Notes: a model not told the origin generated them from the letters alone. Counted from the first letter of the stretch, positions 1-9,677 are shown. The stretch: DNA of 64,000 bases from Luteimonas aestuarii (GCF_004357985.1 NZ_SMTF01000014.1:27273-91272); one strand, 5' to 3'. Made by a program: numbers and translations.

Positions 1-263
1 GCTACGGTTCCGACCATACCGAGGTCATCGCGACACGCGACGAGGCGAATGCGGCCCGGTTCGTCAAGGCGCTCCGCTCGGCCGTGGTGATGGTCAACGC
101 GTCCTCGCGCTTCAGCGATGGCGGCGAGCTTGGGCTTGGCGCAGAGATCGGCATTTCCACCACGCGCCTGCATGCCTACGGCCCCATGGGCCTCGAATCC
201 CTGACCATCGAACGCTTCGTCGTGCAGGGCGAGGGGCAGGTGCGACACCCGCCGAAGGCATGA
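1..263 (+). CDS. proA: Glutamate-5-semialdehyde dehydrogenase (gamma-glutamyl phosphate reductase), C-terminal end
   Basis: This is the 3' end of proA, whose product makes glutamate-5-semialdehyde in proline synthesis. Reading from base 3, the frame gives 86 residues to a TGA at 261. It contains the ProA C-terminal signature VMVNASSRF followed by [10 protein letters not shown] and GPMGLESLT, the conserved substrate-site and oligomer region of this aldehyde-dehydrogenase family. The start lies outside the window. In relatives proA usually closes an arg/pro gene string, but nothing upstream can be checked here. No terminator hairpin is evident directly after the stop. Confidence 0.93.
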   Translation, partial: YGSDHTEVIATRDEANAARFVKALRSAVVMVNASSRFSDGGELGLGAEIGISTTRLHAYGPMGLESLTIERFVVQGEGQVRHPPKA

Positions 264-404
264 CCGGTGCAGCGAATCGACGCATGAGGTCAATTGATTG
301 CCGGCCTGAATCGCGCGTTCAGGCTCGGCGTCCCGATCTGGCCGGTCTTTCCTGAATCTGGTTGGCACGGATGTTGCTTGTCATTGCCGGAGTTTCTTTC
401 TGGC

Positions 405-1871
405 ATGGCAATGGACCACTGTTCGGCATCCTCTCCCCCCCTCTCCCGCGACGAGCAACCGCTCCTGGCCGGGGGCGCTGCGTCTTCGCCACCTTGCACC
501 ATCGCCCGGTCGCAACCGGGAGTGCGGGACGGGCAGGACGCGACCGAACGCAGGCGGTTCTATGTGGCCCTGCGTCTCAAGTACGCGCTGATCCTGCTGG
601 CGGCAGTGGCCTGGGTGGCACTCTCGGTCAAGCTGTCGCAGCCTTGGCTGCAAGAGCTGTCGAAGCCCCTCGGTTTCGGGCTGGCGCTGTTCATCATCGC
701 CTTCATCGCTTATGTCCCCGGTTTCATGAACGCGTTCCTGATCGGGTCGATCCTGTCCGACAGGCGACCGTCCAGGCGTCACTTCGACCACCTGCCGGAT
801 GTCTGCGTGCTGGTCGCCTGCTACAACGAGTCGGAGAACATCGCCGATACCCTGGTCAGCCTTGCGGCGCAGGACTACCCCGGGCGCGCGGAAGTGGTGG
901 TGATCGATGACGGTTCCACCGATGACAGCCTGTCGATCGCGCGGAGGCAGGCGCGGCTGCTGTCCAACGACCGGGTATCGATCCGCGTGCTGGCGCAGCG
1001 GCGCAACGGCGGCAAGTCGAAGGCGCTGAACCGCGGCTTCGCCGAGACCTCGCAGGCGCTGGTGGTCACGGTCGATGGCGACTCTTACCTGCGCACCGAT
1101 GCCCTGCGCAAGATCGTCGAGCGCTTCCTGTCCGATCCGCCGGGCACGGTGGCGGTGGCCGGCTCGGTGCTGGTGCGCAATTCGCGCGAAAACTGGCTGT
1201 CGCGCAGCCAGGAATGGGACTATTTCCACGGCATTGCCGCGGTCAAGCGCATGCAGAGCATGTACCACGGCACCCTGGTGGCGCAGGGCGCGTTCTCGCT
1301 GTACACCCGCGAGGCCCTGCAGCAGGTCGGCGGCTGGCCGGAATGCGTGGGCGAGGACATCGTGGTGTCGTGGGCGCTGCTGGAAACCGGCGCGCGCATC
1401 GGCTACTGCGAGGACGCCTGCCTGTTCACCAAGGTGCCCACGCGGCTGGGACAGTTCTCCAGGCAGCGCCAGCGCTGGTCGCGCGGGCTGATGGAGGCCT
1501 TCGCGCGCCACTGGAAATTGCTGTTCAAGCCGCGCATGACCACCCTGTTCATCTGGTGGAACCTGCTGTTCCTGCCGCTGGACCTGGTGTACACGCTGGC
1601 GTTCCTGCCGGGCATCGTGCTGGCCTTGTTCGGCTATTACTGGATCGCGGGCATCATGACCCTGCTGGTGCTGCCGCTGGCCGCCATCTGGAACATCGTC
1701 ATCTTCCGCGTGCAGCGGCGCATGTTCCATGCGCAGGACCTGCGCGTGCGCCGCAATTTCGCCGGCTTCCTGTTCTACTCCGTGGGCTACACGATGATCC
1801 TGCAGCCGGTGTGCGTGATGGGCTACTTCGCCGAGCTGTTCCGGCTGCGCAAGAGTTGGGGGACGAAATGA
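405..1871 (+). CDS. Membrane family-2 glycosyltransferase (PgaC/BcsA-like polysaccharide synthase)
   Basis: This is a processive-type GT2 enzyme. Two membrane segments (LKYALILLAAVAWVAL and a GFGLALFIIAFIAYV stretch) precede a cytosolic catalytic domain with VVVIDDGSTDDS, the DxD-like VTVDGDSY, GEDIVVSW and the QRQRW signature that typifies synthases of beta-linked polymers. At least two to three more membrane segments follow near FIWWNLLFLPLDLVYTL. The closest familiar architecture is PgaC/IcaA, but the polymer cannot be told from sequence. The stop overlaps the next gene by 4 bases, so the two are coupled. The start is uncertain: ATG 405 or 411 lacks a clear Shine-Dalgarno, while TTG 294 follows GAGGT and would add a low-complexity Pro/Ser-rich extension. 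Confidence 0.82.
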   Translation: MAMDHCSASSPPLSRDEQPLLAGGAASSPPCTIARSQPGVRDGQDATERRRFYVALRLKYALILLAAVAWVALSVKLSQPWLQELSKPLGFGLALFIIAFIAYVPGFMNAFLIGSILSDRRPSRRHFDHLPDVCVLVACYNESENIADTLVSLAAQDYPGRAEVVVIDDGSTDDSLSIARRQARLLSNDRVSIRVLAQRRNGGKSKALNRGFAETSQALVVTVDGDSYLRTDALRKIVERFLSDPPGTVAVAGSVLVRNSRENWLSRSQEWDYFHGIAAVKRMQSMYHGTLVAQGAFSLYTREALQQVGGWPECVGEDIVVSWALLETGARIGYCEDACLFTKVPTRLGQFSRQRQRWSRGLMEAFARHWKLLFKPRMTTLFIWWNLLFLPLDLVYTLAFLPGIVLALFGYYWIAGIMTLLVLPLAAIWNIVIFRVQRRMFHAQDLRVRRNFAGFLFYSVGYTMILQPVCVMGYFAELFRLRKSWGTK

Positions 1872-2791
1872 GCCGTTGCATTTCCATGGCGCTGGCCTGC
1901 GTGGCGCTTTCGATGGCGGCGACGGTGTCTGCCGACGAGGGCGATGTCGCCCGGCAGGCAGTGCGCGCCGATGCCTGGATAAGCTCCGATGCCGACGGCA
2001 ACGAGGCGCAGAAGCTAGCGCTGGGCTGGGACGTGGCACACCGCGACCTGCAGCACTGGTGGGGCGTGAAGATCGAACATGCCCGCTTCGCCGGCGAAGG
2101 CTGGTCCGATACCCAGCAGCGTGCGTACCTGTCCGGCGCGGGCGAGTGGGGCGGCTGGCTCTGGACGGGTGACGTGGGCAGCAATGGCCGCGACCTGCTG
2201 GGTCGCGCCTCGATCCATAGCCAGGATGCGCGGCGCAAGGAGCTGTTCGTCGAACGCGACGTGCTGGAAACACGCGCTGGCGTCGAGAACGACTGGGTGC
2301 AGACCTTCGCCGGTGCGGCCATCGACCTGCCGCTGGGCGATCGTGCCTCGGCGACGTTGCTGGCCGGCCTGCAGGACTTCGGCACCGGCAGCAACCTGCG
2401 CACGCACCTGCGCGGCAACCTCGTCGGCGTGATCGCGCCGGAGCAGGGGCTCAGCCTGCAGTTGCGCACGCGCTATTTCCACGACAGCGATCCCTACGAG
2501 GCCGACTATTTTTCGCCGGGGTGGTACGGCGAGGCGCTGGGCGTAGTGGGGTGGCGACGCTTCGTCGGCGGTTACCAGTGGCGTGCCCTGGCCGGCGTGG
2601 GCCGGCAGCGCAGCGCAGGCGACGACTGGAAGCGCGCGCGCATGCTGCAGGTTGGCCTGGAGACGCCGCGCTGGAAGGACGCGTGGCTGCGGATCGATGC
2701 CGGGTATACCGATACGCCGGTGCTCACCGATGCCGGCGCCGGCAGCTACGCCTACCGCTACCTGCAGGTGCAGGGCGTCGTCGCGTTCTGA
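1868..2791 (+). CDS. Exported outer-membrane beta-barrel-like protein, partner of the GT2 enzyme
   Basis: The 307-residue product starts with a signal peptide (MSRCISMALACVALSMAATVSADE, cleavage probably after VSA). The rest alternates polar and aromatic residues in a beta-strand pattern (e.g. YQWRALAGVGRQRSAGD) and ends in VVAF; a C-terminal phenylalanine is typical of outer-membrane barrels. ATG 1868 overlaps the glycosyltransferase stop (ATGA), so translation is coupled. By analogy with PgaA/PgaC-type pairs it may export or interact with the polymer, but it is much shorter than PgaA and lacks an obvious TPR part. The function is inferred from context only. Confidence 0.7.
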   Translation: MSRCISMALACVALSMAATVSADEGDVARQAVRADAWISSDADGNEAQKLALGWDVAHRDLQHWWGVKIEHARFAGEGWSDTQQRAYLSGAGEWGGWLWTGDVGSNGRDLLGRASIHSQDARRKELFVERDVLETRAGVENDWVQTFAGAAIDLPLGDRASATLLAGLQDFGTGSNLRTHLRGNLVGVIAPEQGLSLQLRTRYFHDSDPYEADYFSPGWYGEALGVVGWRRFVGGYQWRALAGVGRQRSAGDDWKRARMLQVGLETPRWKDAWLRIDAGYTDTPVLTDAGAGSYAYRYLQVQGVVAF

Positions 2792-2807
2792 GTGCCCAGG
2801 GCGGGCG

Positions 2808-3368
2808 TCAGGCAAGCACGTGCTCGTAGACAATGCTGGTGCCGACCAGGATCAGGATCACGCCGCCGACAAGCTCGGCGCGACGACCGATCAGCGCACC
2901 CAGCGCACGGCCTGCCATCACCCCCAGCGTGACCATGGTGAAGGTGCATAGCCCGATCACCACCGCCACCACGAGGATGTTGACTTCGATGAAGGCCAGG
3001 CCCACGCCGATCGCCATGGCGTCGATGCTGGTGGCGAATCCCGCGAGCGCGAGCGCCCAGAATCCGGTTCGAGGCGGCGTGGGGTCGTCGACCCCAACAT
3101 GCGACGCCTTCCAGATCATGTGCAGGCCCAGCGCCGACAGCAGGCCGAAGGCGATCCAGTGGTCCCAGTCCTCGATGTAGCGTTCGGCCACTGAACCCAG
3201 CAGCCAGCCGATGAGCGGGGTGATTGCCTCGACCACGCCGAAGATCAACCCGGTGCGCAGTGCATCGGGCCAGCGCGGCTTGTGCATCGCCGCGCCCTTG
3301 CCGACCGCTGCCGCGAAGGCATCGGTGGACATGGCCAGGCCAAGCAGGAGGATCGAAAGGGGATGCAT
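2808..3368 (-). CDS. mntP: Manganese efflux pump MntP
   Basis: The 186-residue integral membrane protein matches MntP: about six hydrophobic helices in two pseudo-repeats, each with a signature acidic motif ([14 protein letters not shown] near residue 12 and [16 protein letters not shown] in the second half). MntP exports Mn2+ and protects against manganese toxicity. I start at ATG 3368; an extension upstream would run into riboswitch sequence. The leader carries a yybP-ykoY-type element (3425-3546), the known Mn2+ sensor for this gene family, so expression should rise with manganese. The gene is convergent with the barrel gene, with only 16 bases between stops. Confidence 0.93.
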   Translation of the reverse strand: MHPLSILLLGLAMSTDAFAAAVGKGAAMHKPRWPDALRTGLIFGVVEAITPLIGWLLGSVAERYIEDWDHWIAFGLLSALGLHMIWKASHVGVDDPTPPRTGFWALALAGFATSIDAMAIGVGLAFIEVNILVVAVVIGLCTFTMVTLGVMAGRALGALIGRRAELVGGVILILVGTSIVYEHVLA

Positions 3369-3424
3369 CGTCGCGGGCGCGCGGTCGGGGCTGGACGCAA
3401 CAGGCCGCGCACGCGCCCGACCGG

Positions 3425-3546
3425 GGTGACATGCGCCGCTCGCTGGTCTCGCCAACCGTCAGGTTGCGCCGCCACGGCCCTGCGGGGCCGAGTGTGTTGA
3501 CGGACGCGCTTCCGCAGGACGCGGAAGCCGGCTACTCCCCAAGGAG
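3425..3546 (-). promoter_or_regulatory. yybP-ykoY manganese riboswitch in the mntP leader
   Basis: On the minus strand the mntP leader reads CTTGGGGAGTAGCCGG, then a GC hairpin, then GTCAACACACTCGG, and after a second hairpin GGCGAGACC. These three blocks in this order are the conserved core of the yybP-ykoY aptamer: the GGGGAGUAG loop, the CAACAnACUCG segment and the closing GCGAGACC. The aptamer ends about 60 nt before the mntP ATG. Its position in front of an Mn2+ exporter fits the known regulon. Boundaries are approximate. Confidence 0.88.
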
Positions 3547-3562
3547 AGGGATGTGGATCGAT

Positions 3563-3639
<77 letters not shown>

Positions 3640-3775
3640 ACTAGGGTAGCCGCGCATTCTAGTGGCCCGGCAGGCCACGGGCAAGGGGCCGATGCCGGCG
3701 TTTGGGGGGTGTAGCCCGCTTCCGACGTGGCACGTGCATGCGAGGCTCGCCGAGACATGCCACCCGGGCGCACGT

Positions 3776-4516
3776 TCAGTCCAGCGCGTGCGCAAGCCGT
3801 TCCAGTGCGCCGTGGTCCAGGATGTCCACGCGCTGCGGGTCGGGGAGGGCGATGACCTGCTGGGTGCGCAGGCGCGTGAAGCTGCGGCTGACGGTTTCGA
3901 TGGTCAGGCCAAGGTGGTCGGCAATGTCGCTGCGGCCCATGGGCAGTGCGATCCAGGGGTCGGCGATGCCGTTGGCAAGGTAGCGCTTGCGCAGGCGCAG
4001 CAGGAAGCCGGCCAGGCGCTCGAGGGGCGCGAGACGCGCCAGCATCAGCATCGCATCCTGGGCGTCGTCCAGCCCGGTGCAGGCGCGTTCCAGCATCTTG
4101 TGTTCCAGTGCAGGGAAGCGCTCGCGCAGCATGCGGATTTCGCCCATGTCGAAAATGCACGTGGTGCTGGGGGCGACCGCCTCGATGTTGTGCCGGTAGC
4201 GCTGTGCCTCGCTGAGGCCGATGAAATCGCCCGGCAGCATGAAGTCGATCACCTGGCGTCGCGCGTCCGGAAGGGTGCGCACCAGCCGCAGCATGCCGCT
4301 GGTCACGCTGTAGGCGAAGCGGCAGGGCTGGCCGGCCCGCGCCAGGACGCCGTTGGCCGGCACGTGCAGCGTATTGGCATAGCGCTCCAGTTGCTCCAGC
4401 TCCTGGCTGTCGAGCGCGGAACACACGGCAAGCCCGTACGCGGAGCACTGGCTGCAGTCCGCGGGCGTGGGCATCCGCGGATTCTTCTGGCAGGGAGCAG
4501 CGTTGGCGGCTGGCAT
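3776..4516 (-). CDS. FNR/CRP-family oxygen-responsive transcription regulator
   Basis: The 246-residue protein has an N-terminal cysteine cluster C-X2-C-X7-C (CSQCSAYGLAVC) plus a lone internal cysteine (STTCIFD), the four-ligand layout of a 4Fe-4S FNR/Anr-type sensor. A cyclic-nucleotide-binding-like beta-roll follows (PANGVLARAGQPCRFAYSV), then a dimer helix and a helix-turn-helix, GRSDIADHLGLTIETVSRSF, whose E-x2-SR recognition residues resemble those of FNR. It should be a global regulator of low-oxygen metabolism. E. coli FNR spaces its cluster as X2/X5; the X7 spacing here is the FnrN/FixK-like variant. I chose ATG 4516; a later ATG at 4474 would still keep the cluster. Confidence 0.85.
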   Translation of the reverse strand: MPAANAAPCQKNPRMPTPADCSQCSAYGLAVCSALDSQELEQLERYANTLHVPANGVLARAGQPCRFAYSVTSGMLRLVRTLPDARRQVIDFMLPGDFIGLSEAQRYRHNIEAVAPSTTCIFDMGEIRMLRERFPALEHKMLERACTGLDDAQDAMLMLARLAPLERLAGFLLRLRKRYLANGIADPWIALPMGRSDIADHLGLTIETVSRSFTRLRTQQVIALPDPQRVDILDHGALERLAHALD

Positions 4517-4638
4517 CAGGCTGGCCTCATGGCGCGATTCTACCGCCCGGGGCTGCGTCCGTCCTTGGACGGATTGCCCCATGGGGCACGGCGGTTGCCG
4601 GATAGAATGTCGCCTTTGCACAGCGACGAGCCGGCCGA

Positions 4639-6042
4639 ATGATCAAGCCCCGCACGCCCCCAGGCACGATGGAACTGCTGCCGCGCGAGCAGATCGCGTT
4701 CCAGCGCATGCTGGACACCATCCGCCGCACCTTCGAGGGCTTCGGTTTCCTGCCCATCGAAACGCCCGTGTTCGAGCTGTCCGACGTGCTGCTGACCAAG
4801 ACCGGCGGCGAGACCGAGCGGCAGGTGTATTTCGTGCAGTCCACCGGCGCGCTCGGCAAGCTTGCCGAAAGCGGGGCGGCCGACGGGCTGCCGGAACTCG
4901 CCCTGCGCTTCGACCTGACCGTGCCGCTGGCGCGTTACGTGGCCGAGCACGAGCACGACCTCGCGTTCCCGTTCCGGCGCTACCAGATGCAGCGCGTCTA
5001 TCGCGGCGAACGCGCGCAGCGCGGGCGCTTCCGCGAGTTCTACCAGTGCGACATCGACGTGATCGGCAAGGACGCGCTGTCGATCCGCCACGATGCCGAG
5101 ATCCCGGCGGTGATCCACGCCGTGTTCGCGGCGCTGGACATCGGCGAGTTCACGATCCAGTTCAACAACCGCAAGCTGCTGCGCGGCTGGTTCGAGGGGC
5201 AGGGCATCGAAGGCGATGCGCAGATGGCGGTGCTGCGCGAGATCGACAAGCTCGACAAGCGTGGCGAGGACGCCGTGCGCGAGACGCTGCAGGGTGAGGG
5301 ATTCGGCCTGTCCGCCGTCGTGGCGGAACGGCTGCTGGCGTTCTCGCGCGTCCGCTCCGCCTCGCACGACGACGCGCTGGCGAAGCTGGCCGCACTGGGC
5401 GATGGTTCGCCGTTGTTCGAGGAAGGTCGCGACGAATTGCGCGAAGTGCTGCAGCGCCTGCGTGCGCTGGGCGTGCCGGAAGCGCGCTACTCGATCAACC
5501 TGTCCATCGCACGCGGCCTCGATTACTACACCGGCACCGTGTACGAGACCACGCTGGATGCGCATCCGCAGATCGGGTCGATCTGCTCGGGTGGCCGCTA
5601 CGAGAACCTGGCCAGCCACTACACGAAATCGAAGCTGCCGGGTGTCGGCATCTCCATCGGCCTGTCGCGCCTGTTCTGGCAGCTGCGTGAGGCGGGCATC
5701 GTCGGGGTCGCCGAAAGCAGCGTCGACGTGCTGGTGGCGCTGCTGGACGACGCCGGCCTCGACCATGCGCTGGCGCTGTCGCAGCAGTTGCGCGCGGCCG
5801 GGTTGAACGTCGAGACCCAGCTGGAGGCGCGCAAGCTGGGCAAGCAGATGCAGTACGCCGATCGCGCCGGCATCCGCTTCGTGGTGATCCGCGGCGAGGA
5901 CGAGGCCGCGAAAGGCGTGGTGGCGGTGAAGGACTTGCGCCGTGGCGAGCAGTTCGAGGTGGCCGAGGGCGAGCTGGGGTCGACCCTGCGGGTGGAGCGC
6001 GAACAGTGGCGCGCGCAAGCGGGACTGGAGGCGGCGCCATGA
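4639..6042 (+). CDS. hisS: Histidyl-tRNA synthetase
   Basis: The 467-residue class II aminoacyl-tRNA synthetase charges tRNA-His. Visible motifs are class II motif 2 ([16 protein letters not shown]), the histidine-specific loops [12 protein letters not shown] and GGRYENL, and a C-terminal anticodon-binding domain (from about residue 370, [19 protein letters not shown]). ATG 4639 gives a normal N-terminus ([18 protein letters not shown]). The stop overlaps the next start by 4 bases (ATGA), coupling hisS to the ammonia-lyase-like gene. It lies about 2.7 kb upstream of the his operon on the same strand. Confidence 0.96.
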   Translation: MIKPRTPPGTMELLPREQIAFQRMLDTIRRTFEGFGFLPIETPVFELSDVLLTKTGGETERQVYFVQSTGALGKLAESGAADGLPELALRFDLTVPLARYVAEHEHDLAFPFRRYQMQRVYRGERAQRGRFREFYQCDIDVIGKDALSIRHDAEIPAVIHAVFAALDIGEFTIQFNNRKLLRGWFEGQGIEGDAQMAVLREIDKLDKRGEDAVRETLQGEGFGLSAVVAERLLAFSRVRSASHDDALAKLAALGDGSPLFEEGRDELREVLQRLRALGVPEARYSINLSIARGLDYYTGTVYETTLDAHPQIGSICSGGRYENLASHYTKSKLPGVGISIGLSRLFWQLREAGIVGVAESSVDVLVALLDDAGLDHALALSQQLRAAGLNVETQLEARKLGKQMQYADRAGIRFVVIRGEDEAAKGVVAVKDLRRGEQFEVAEGELGSTLRVEREQWRAQAGLEAAP

Positions 6043-7922
6043 AGTCGATCCGCCTCGATGGCAAGTCGCTGACCCGCGACCAACTGGTCATGGTGGCCAG
6101 TGGCGCACCGGTCGAACTCGACCCGGCATCGCTGCTCGACGTGGCGCGCGCCGCCGACTTCCTCGCCGAGCAGGTGCGTCGGGAAGAGCCGATCTACGGC
6201 GTCTCCACCGGTTTCGGCAGCAATGCCGACAAGTTGCTGGGCGCGCATCCGCTGCGCGACGAGTTGCCGGGTGCGAAAAAATCCGGTCGCTCGCTGCACG
6301 AGGAGCTGCAGTACAACCTCATCGTCACCCACGCGGTATGCGTTGGCGAGCCGCTGGCCGCCGACGTGGTGCGGGCGATGCTGTGCATCCGCATCAACAC
6401 GCTGCTCAGGGGCCACTCGGGCATCCGCGTGCAGACGCTGGAAGCGCTGACCGCGTTGCTCAACGCTGGCATCGTGCCGGTGGTGCCGGCGCTGGGTTCG
6501 GTGGGCGCATCGGGCGATCTTGCGCCATTGTCGCACCTGGCCATCGTGCTGCTGGGCAAGGGCGAGGCCTTCTTCGAGGGCGAGCGCATGCCGGGTGCAC
6601 GCGCGCTGGAACGCGCCGGCCTGCAGCCGGTGTCGCTGTCGTACAAGGAAGGCCTGGCGCTGAACAATGGCACCGCGCAGATGCTGGCCAGCGGCGTGCT
6701 GGCCCTGCATCGCCTGGACCGTCTGCTGGACACCGCCGACCTCGCCGCGGCGATGACCATCGACGCCTTCGCCGGTCGCCTCGGCGCGTTCGCCGGGGAA
6801 GTGCACGCGCTGCGACCGCACCCGGGCCAGGTGCGCGCCGCCGCGCATGTGCGCGAACTGCTGGACGGTTCGACGCTGGCCGACATCCCATACCACCTGG
6901 TGCCGCGCTTCCGCACCTGGCTGCCGGGCAGTTGGGATATCGACGAGGCGCGTGCGCTCAGCTTCGACATCGGCTGGGACTGGGTGCCGAAGGACCAGCG
7001 CCACGGCCGCGAAAAGTTCTATGAACGCTTCAAGCCGTTCCGCGGCGGCAAGAAGCACCAGCCGCAGGACAGCTATTCGCTGCGCTGCGTGCCGCAGGTC
7101 CACGGCGCGGTGCGCGACGCCATCGAGCATGCCAAGCGCGTGTTCGAGATCGAGCTCAATGCGGTCACCGACAACCCGCTGGTGTTCCCCGACAAGCAGG
7201 CCGAGCACGTCGAGGAACAGGTCATCTCCGCCGGCCACTTCCACGGCATGCCGCTGGCGCTGGCGATGAGCGCGGTCAAGGCGGCGATCCCGGTGCTGGC
7301 CTCGATCAGCGAGCGCCGGCTCAACAAGCTGGTCGATCCGGCGACCAACGACGGCCTGCCGGCGTTCCTGATCGGCAACGAGGATGGCACCGAGTCGGGC
7401 TTCATGATCGTGCAGTACACCGCGGCGGCCATCGTCAACGACCTTGCCACCCGCGCGCACCCGGCCAGCGTGTACTCGGTGCCGACCAGTGCCAACGCGG
7501 AAGACCATGTCTCGATGGGCACCAATGAAGCGCGGCATGTGCTGTCGATGGCAGACGACCTGGGCAAGGTGCTGGCACTGGAGCTGTACACCGCGGCGCA
7601 GGCGCTGGACTTCCGCCTCGACATGATCAACGCCGCCCGCGATCTCGCGCGGCGTGCGGATGCGGAAACGCTGGCCGCGAAAATCCATGGCGCGTCGGCG
7701 GGCAGTGCGTCGCACGATGTCTTCCTCGAAGAGGTCGAGGCGCTGCGCGCCGAGCTGGCCGCGGCCGAGCCATTCCATCCGGGCCGTGCCGTTGCAGCGG
7801 CGCATGCCGCGATCCGCGAACAGATCCCGTTCCTCGACCGCGATCGCGTGCTGGACGGCGAAGTCGCGACCGCAGTGGCGCTGGTGGCGGACGGTACGCT
7901 GCTTGCCGCCATCGGCCGCTGA
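6039..7922 (+). CDS. Histidine/aromatic amino-acid ammonia-lyase family protein with an insert
   Basis: This 627-residue member of the HAL/PAL family carries the self-cyclising MIO triad Ala157-Ser158-Gly159 within [11 protein letters not shown], plus the family motifs [20 protein letters not shown] and [11 protein letters not shown]. The selectivity position reads LIVTHA, closer to HAL (SH) than to PAL (FL). Typical bacterial HAL is about 510 residues. Most of the excess here is an insert before the QDSYSLRC motif, rich in Trp, Lys and Arg ([19 protein letters not shown], then a [16 protein letters not shown] stretch). No hutU, hutI or hutG lies nearby, so routine histidine degradation is not supported by context. 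The start at 6039 overlaps the hisS stop. The substrate is unknown. Confidence 0.85.
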   Translation: MKSIRLDGKSLTRDQLVMVASGAPVELDPASLLDVARAADFLAEQVRREEPIYGVSTGFGSNADKLLGAHPLRDELPGAKKSGRSLHEELQYNLIVTHAVCVGEPLAADVVRAMLCIRINTLLRGHSGIRVQTLEALTALLNAGIVPVVPALGSVGASGDLAPLSHLAIVLLGKGEAFFEGERMPGARALERAGLQPVSLSYKEGLALNNGTAQMLASGVLALHRLDRLLDTADLAAAMTIDAFAGRLGAFAGEVHALRPHPGQVRAAAHVRELLDGSTLADIPYHLVPRFRTWLPGSWDIDEARALSFDIGWDWVPKDQRHGREKFYERFKPFRGGKKHQPQDSYSLRCVPQVHGAVRDAIEHAKRVFEIELNAVTDNPLVFPDKQAEHVEEQVISAGHFHGMPLALAMSAVKAAIPVLASISERRLNKLVDPATNDGLPAFLIGNEDGTESGFMIVQYTAAAIVNDLATRAHPASVYSVPTSANAEDHVSMGTNEARHVLSMADDLGKVLALELYTAAQALDFRLDMINAARDLARRADAETLAAKIHGASAGSASHDVFLEEVEALRAELAAAEPFHPGRAVAAAHAAIREQIPFLDRDRVLDGEVATAVALVADGTLLAAIGR

Positions 7923-7940
7923 CGGCATGGCGCGTCGCGG

Positions 7941-8297
7941 ATGAACCTGCCGTTGCCCATGGGCTGGCCCGGCGTCATGCTCGCAACGCTCATCGCATTC
8001 GCGATCGGGTTCGCGCTGTGGTGGCTCTGGCGCTTTGTCGCGCGCCGCGCTGGCTGGCCGGAAGCGCGCGCAATCGGCTGGGCCTGCGTCTCGGCGGTGG
8101 TCGTGGGTGCAGGCATCGACAGCTGGCACCTGTTCTACCTCGGCGTCGCTCAGCTGGAATCACCGGTCTACGCGCGAATCGCGCTGTCGAAGATCCACGA
8201 CCCTGACATGCTGGGCACCCGCGTGCTGCTGGAATGGGCGGGTGCGGTCACGGGTGTCGTGGCGGGGTGGATGATGGCCCGGCGGCCCGTGGACTGA
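7941..8297 (+). CDS. Small integral membrane protein of unknown function
   Basis: The 118-residue product has three or four hydrophobic helices: VMLATLIAFAIGFALWWLW, then IGWACVSAVVVGAGIDSW, then LLEWAGAVTGVVAGWMM. I do not recognise a family. It starts 18 bases after the lyase stop on the same strand, so it is probably the last gene of a hisS-lyase unit, and it ends about 100 bases before the palindrome that precedes the TrpR-family gene. High-GC codon use like its neighbours supports a real gene. The function cannot be inferred. Confidence 0.65.
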   Translation: MNLPLPMGWPGVMLATLIAFAIGFALWWLWRFVARRAGWPEARAIGWACVSAVVVGAGIDSWHLFYLGVAQLESPVYARIALSKIHDPDMLGTRVLLEWAGAVTGVVAGWMMARRPVD

Positions 8298-8392
8298 ACC
8301 GGCTTGCCCGATCTCCGGCCAGCCATGGCCCCTACAGAGGAATGGCTGATCCGTCGGATGCGAGAGCATGGCACCTGGACACCACGCTTGAC

Positions 8393-8418
8393 TAATGTAA
8401 TAGCGCGCTATTACATTA
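8393..8418. promoter_or_regulatory. Perfect 26-bp palindromic operator upstream of the TrpR-family gene
   Basis: The half-site TAATGTAATAGCG (8393-8405) is followed without a spacer by its exact reverse complement (8406-8418). It ends 6 bases before the ATG at 8425 and so covers the expected ribosome-binding region. Its AT-rich ends stand out from the GC-rich surroundings. Placement directly before a TrpR-family gene that heads the his operon suggests an autoregulatory operator controlling the whole his transcript. Binding is inferred, not shown. Confidence 0.75.
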
Positions 8419-8424
8419 CGTACC

Positions 8425-8751
8425 ATGAAGCAGCGCATCGAACCCCTGCCGGAATCCGACGCCAGCGCCTCGTTCATGGCGTTGGCGAAGGCGCTGGCGT
8501 CGCTGGACAAGCCGGACGACGTGGCTGCATTCCTGCAGGACCTGTGCACGCCGGCGGAACTGGAGGCGATGTCGGACCGCTGGCGCGTAGTGCCGCTGCT
8601 GCTGCAGGGCATGCCATACCGCGAGATCCATGAGCGCACCCTGGTCAGCGTGACCACCATCGGACGGGTGGCGCGTACGCTCGAGCGCGGCGAGGGCGGT
8701 TATGCCGCCGCGGTGAAGCGCCAGTACCCCCGGCTCGCGCCCCAACACTGA
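8425..8751 (+). CDS. TrpR/YerC-family transcriptional regulator, probable his operon repressor
   Basis: The 108-residue all-helical protein matches the TrpR/YerC-YecD superfamily: the core [20 protein letters not shown] and the helix-turn-helix [25 protein letters not shown] correspond to the TrpR helices D and E. It is the first gene of the his operon; hisG starts 11 bases after its stop. A perfect palindrome lies just before its start. The likely role is repression of the operon in response to histidine or a pathway intermediate; the effector is not evident from sequence. A TrpR-like gene ahead of hisG is common in Xanthomonadaceae as far as I know. Confidence 0.85.
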   Translation: MKQRIEPLPESDASASFMALAKALASLDKPDDVAAFLQDLCTPAELEAMSDRWRVVPLLLQGMPYREIHERTLVSVTTIGRVARTLERGEGGYAAAVKRQYPRLAPQH

Positions 8752-8762
8752 GGAATCCCCTG

Positions 8763-9677
8763 ATGAGTCCCACGGCCGCACCCGCGGCGCGCGATCGCCT
8801 GCGCATCGCCATCCAGAAATCGGGTCGCCTGAGCGAGCCCGCACGCGCCCTGCTGGCCTCCTGCGGCCTGTCCTGGCGCGAGAGCCGCGACAAGCTGTTC
8901 TGCTACGGCGAGACGCTGCCGGTCGACCTGCTGCTGGTGCGCGACGACGACATCCCCGGGCTGCTGGCCGATGGCGTCTGCGACTACGGCATCGTCGGTC
9001 GCAACGTGCTGGAAGAGCAGGCGGCGGAGCGTGCCGGTGGCGGCAAGCCGCAGGTATCGAAGGAGGTGCGCGCGCTGGGCTTTGGCGGCTGCCGGCTCGA
9101 CATCGCCGTGCCGGATGCCTGGGAATGGCAGGGCGCGGCCTCGCTGCAGGGCAAGCGCATCGCCACCAGCTATCCCGGACTGCTGGCGAAGTGGCTGGCG
9201 GAACAGCAGGTGGAGGCGAGTGTGGTGATGCTGTCGGGTTCGGTCGAGATCGCGCCGCGGCTCGGCCAGGCCGATGTGGTCTGCGACCTCGTCTCCAGCG
9301 GCGCCACGCTGGCGGCCAACCAGCTCAAGCCGGTGGAAACCATCATGCGCAGCGAAGCCGTGCTGGCGGGTCCCGTACAAGCGTTCACCGATGCGCGTGG
9401 CGAGCTGGCGCACATGCTGCTGCGTCGCCTGGATGGCGTGCTGCGGCTGCGCGACAGCCGGCTGCTGATGTTCCAGGCGCAGCGCGCCGAAGTGCCGGCG
9501 CTGCTGAAGCTGCTGCCCGACGCCGAGACGCCGACGATGCTGCAGGTCGATGGCGCCGACACCCTGGCATTGCAGGCGCTGTGCCACGGCGCGATGACCT
9601 GGCAGCGTCTCGAGGACCTGAAGCGTGCCGGCGCGCGCGGGCTGATGGTGCTGCCGGTCGAAAGGATGCTGGCATGA
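8763..9677 (+). CDS. hisG: ATP phosphoribosyltransferase, long form
   Basis: HisG condenses ATP and PRPP, the committed and feedback-inhibited step of histidine synthesis. The 304-residue protein is of the long, self-contained type: a periplasmic-binding-like catalytic fold ([20 protein letters not shown], then [18 protein letters not shown], the PRPP-binding region) and a C-terminal regulatory domain from about residue 225 ([17 protein letters not shown]). No hisZ is therefore expected. ATG 8763 follows the regulator stop by 11 bases with an AGGAAT-like ribosome site. The stop overlaps hisD by 4 bases. Confidence 0.97.
   Translation: MSPTAAPAARDRLRIAIQKSGRLSEPARALLASCGLSWRESRDKLFCYGETLPVDLLLVRDDDIPGLLADGVCDYGIVGRNVLEEQAAERAGGGKPQVSKEVRALGFGGCRLDIAVPDAWEWQGAASLQGKRIATSYPGLLAKWLAEQQVEASVVMLSGSVEIAPRLGQADVVCDLVSSGATLAANQLKPVETIMRSEAVLAGPVQAFTDARGELAHMLLRRLDGVLRLRDSRLLMFQAQRAEVPALLKLLPDAETPTMLQVDGADTLALQALCHGAMTWQRLEDLKRAGARGLMVLPVERMLA

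Noticed and set aside
6039..7922. Part of a hut (histidine utilisation) operon
   Set aside because: No hutU, hutI, hutG or HutC-like gene nearby; the neighbours are hisS and biosynthetic his genes.
5619..8129. Long minus-strand frame opposite hisS and the lyase gene
   Set aside because: Composition is Arg/Gln/His-rich shadow coding with no domain; both plus-strand genes carry full family motifs.
8298..8424. His leader-peptide attenuator
   Set aside because: I found no histidine-rich short frame or terminator/antiterminator pair; the gap is dominated by the palindrome.
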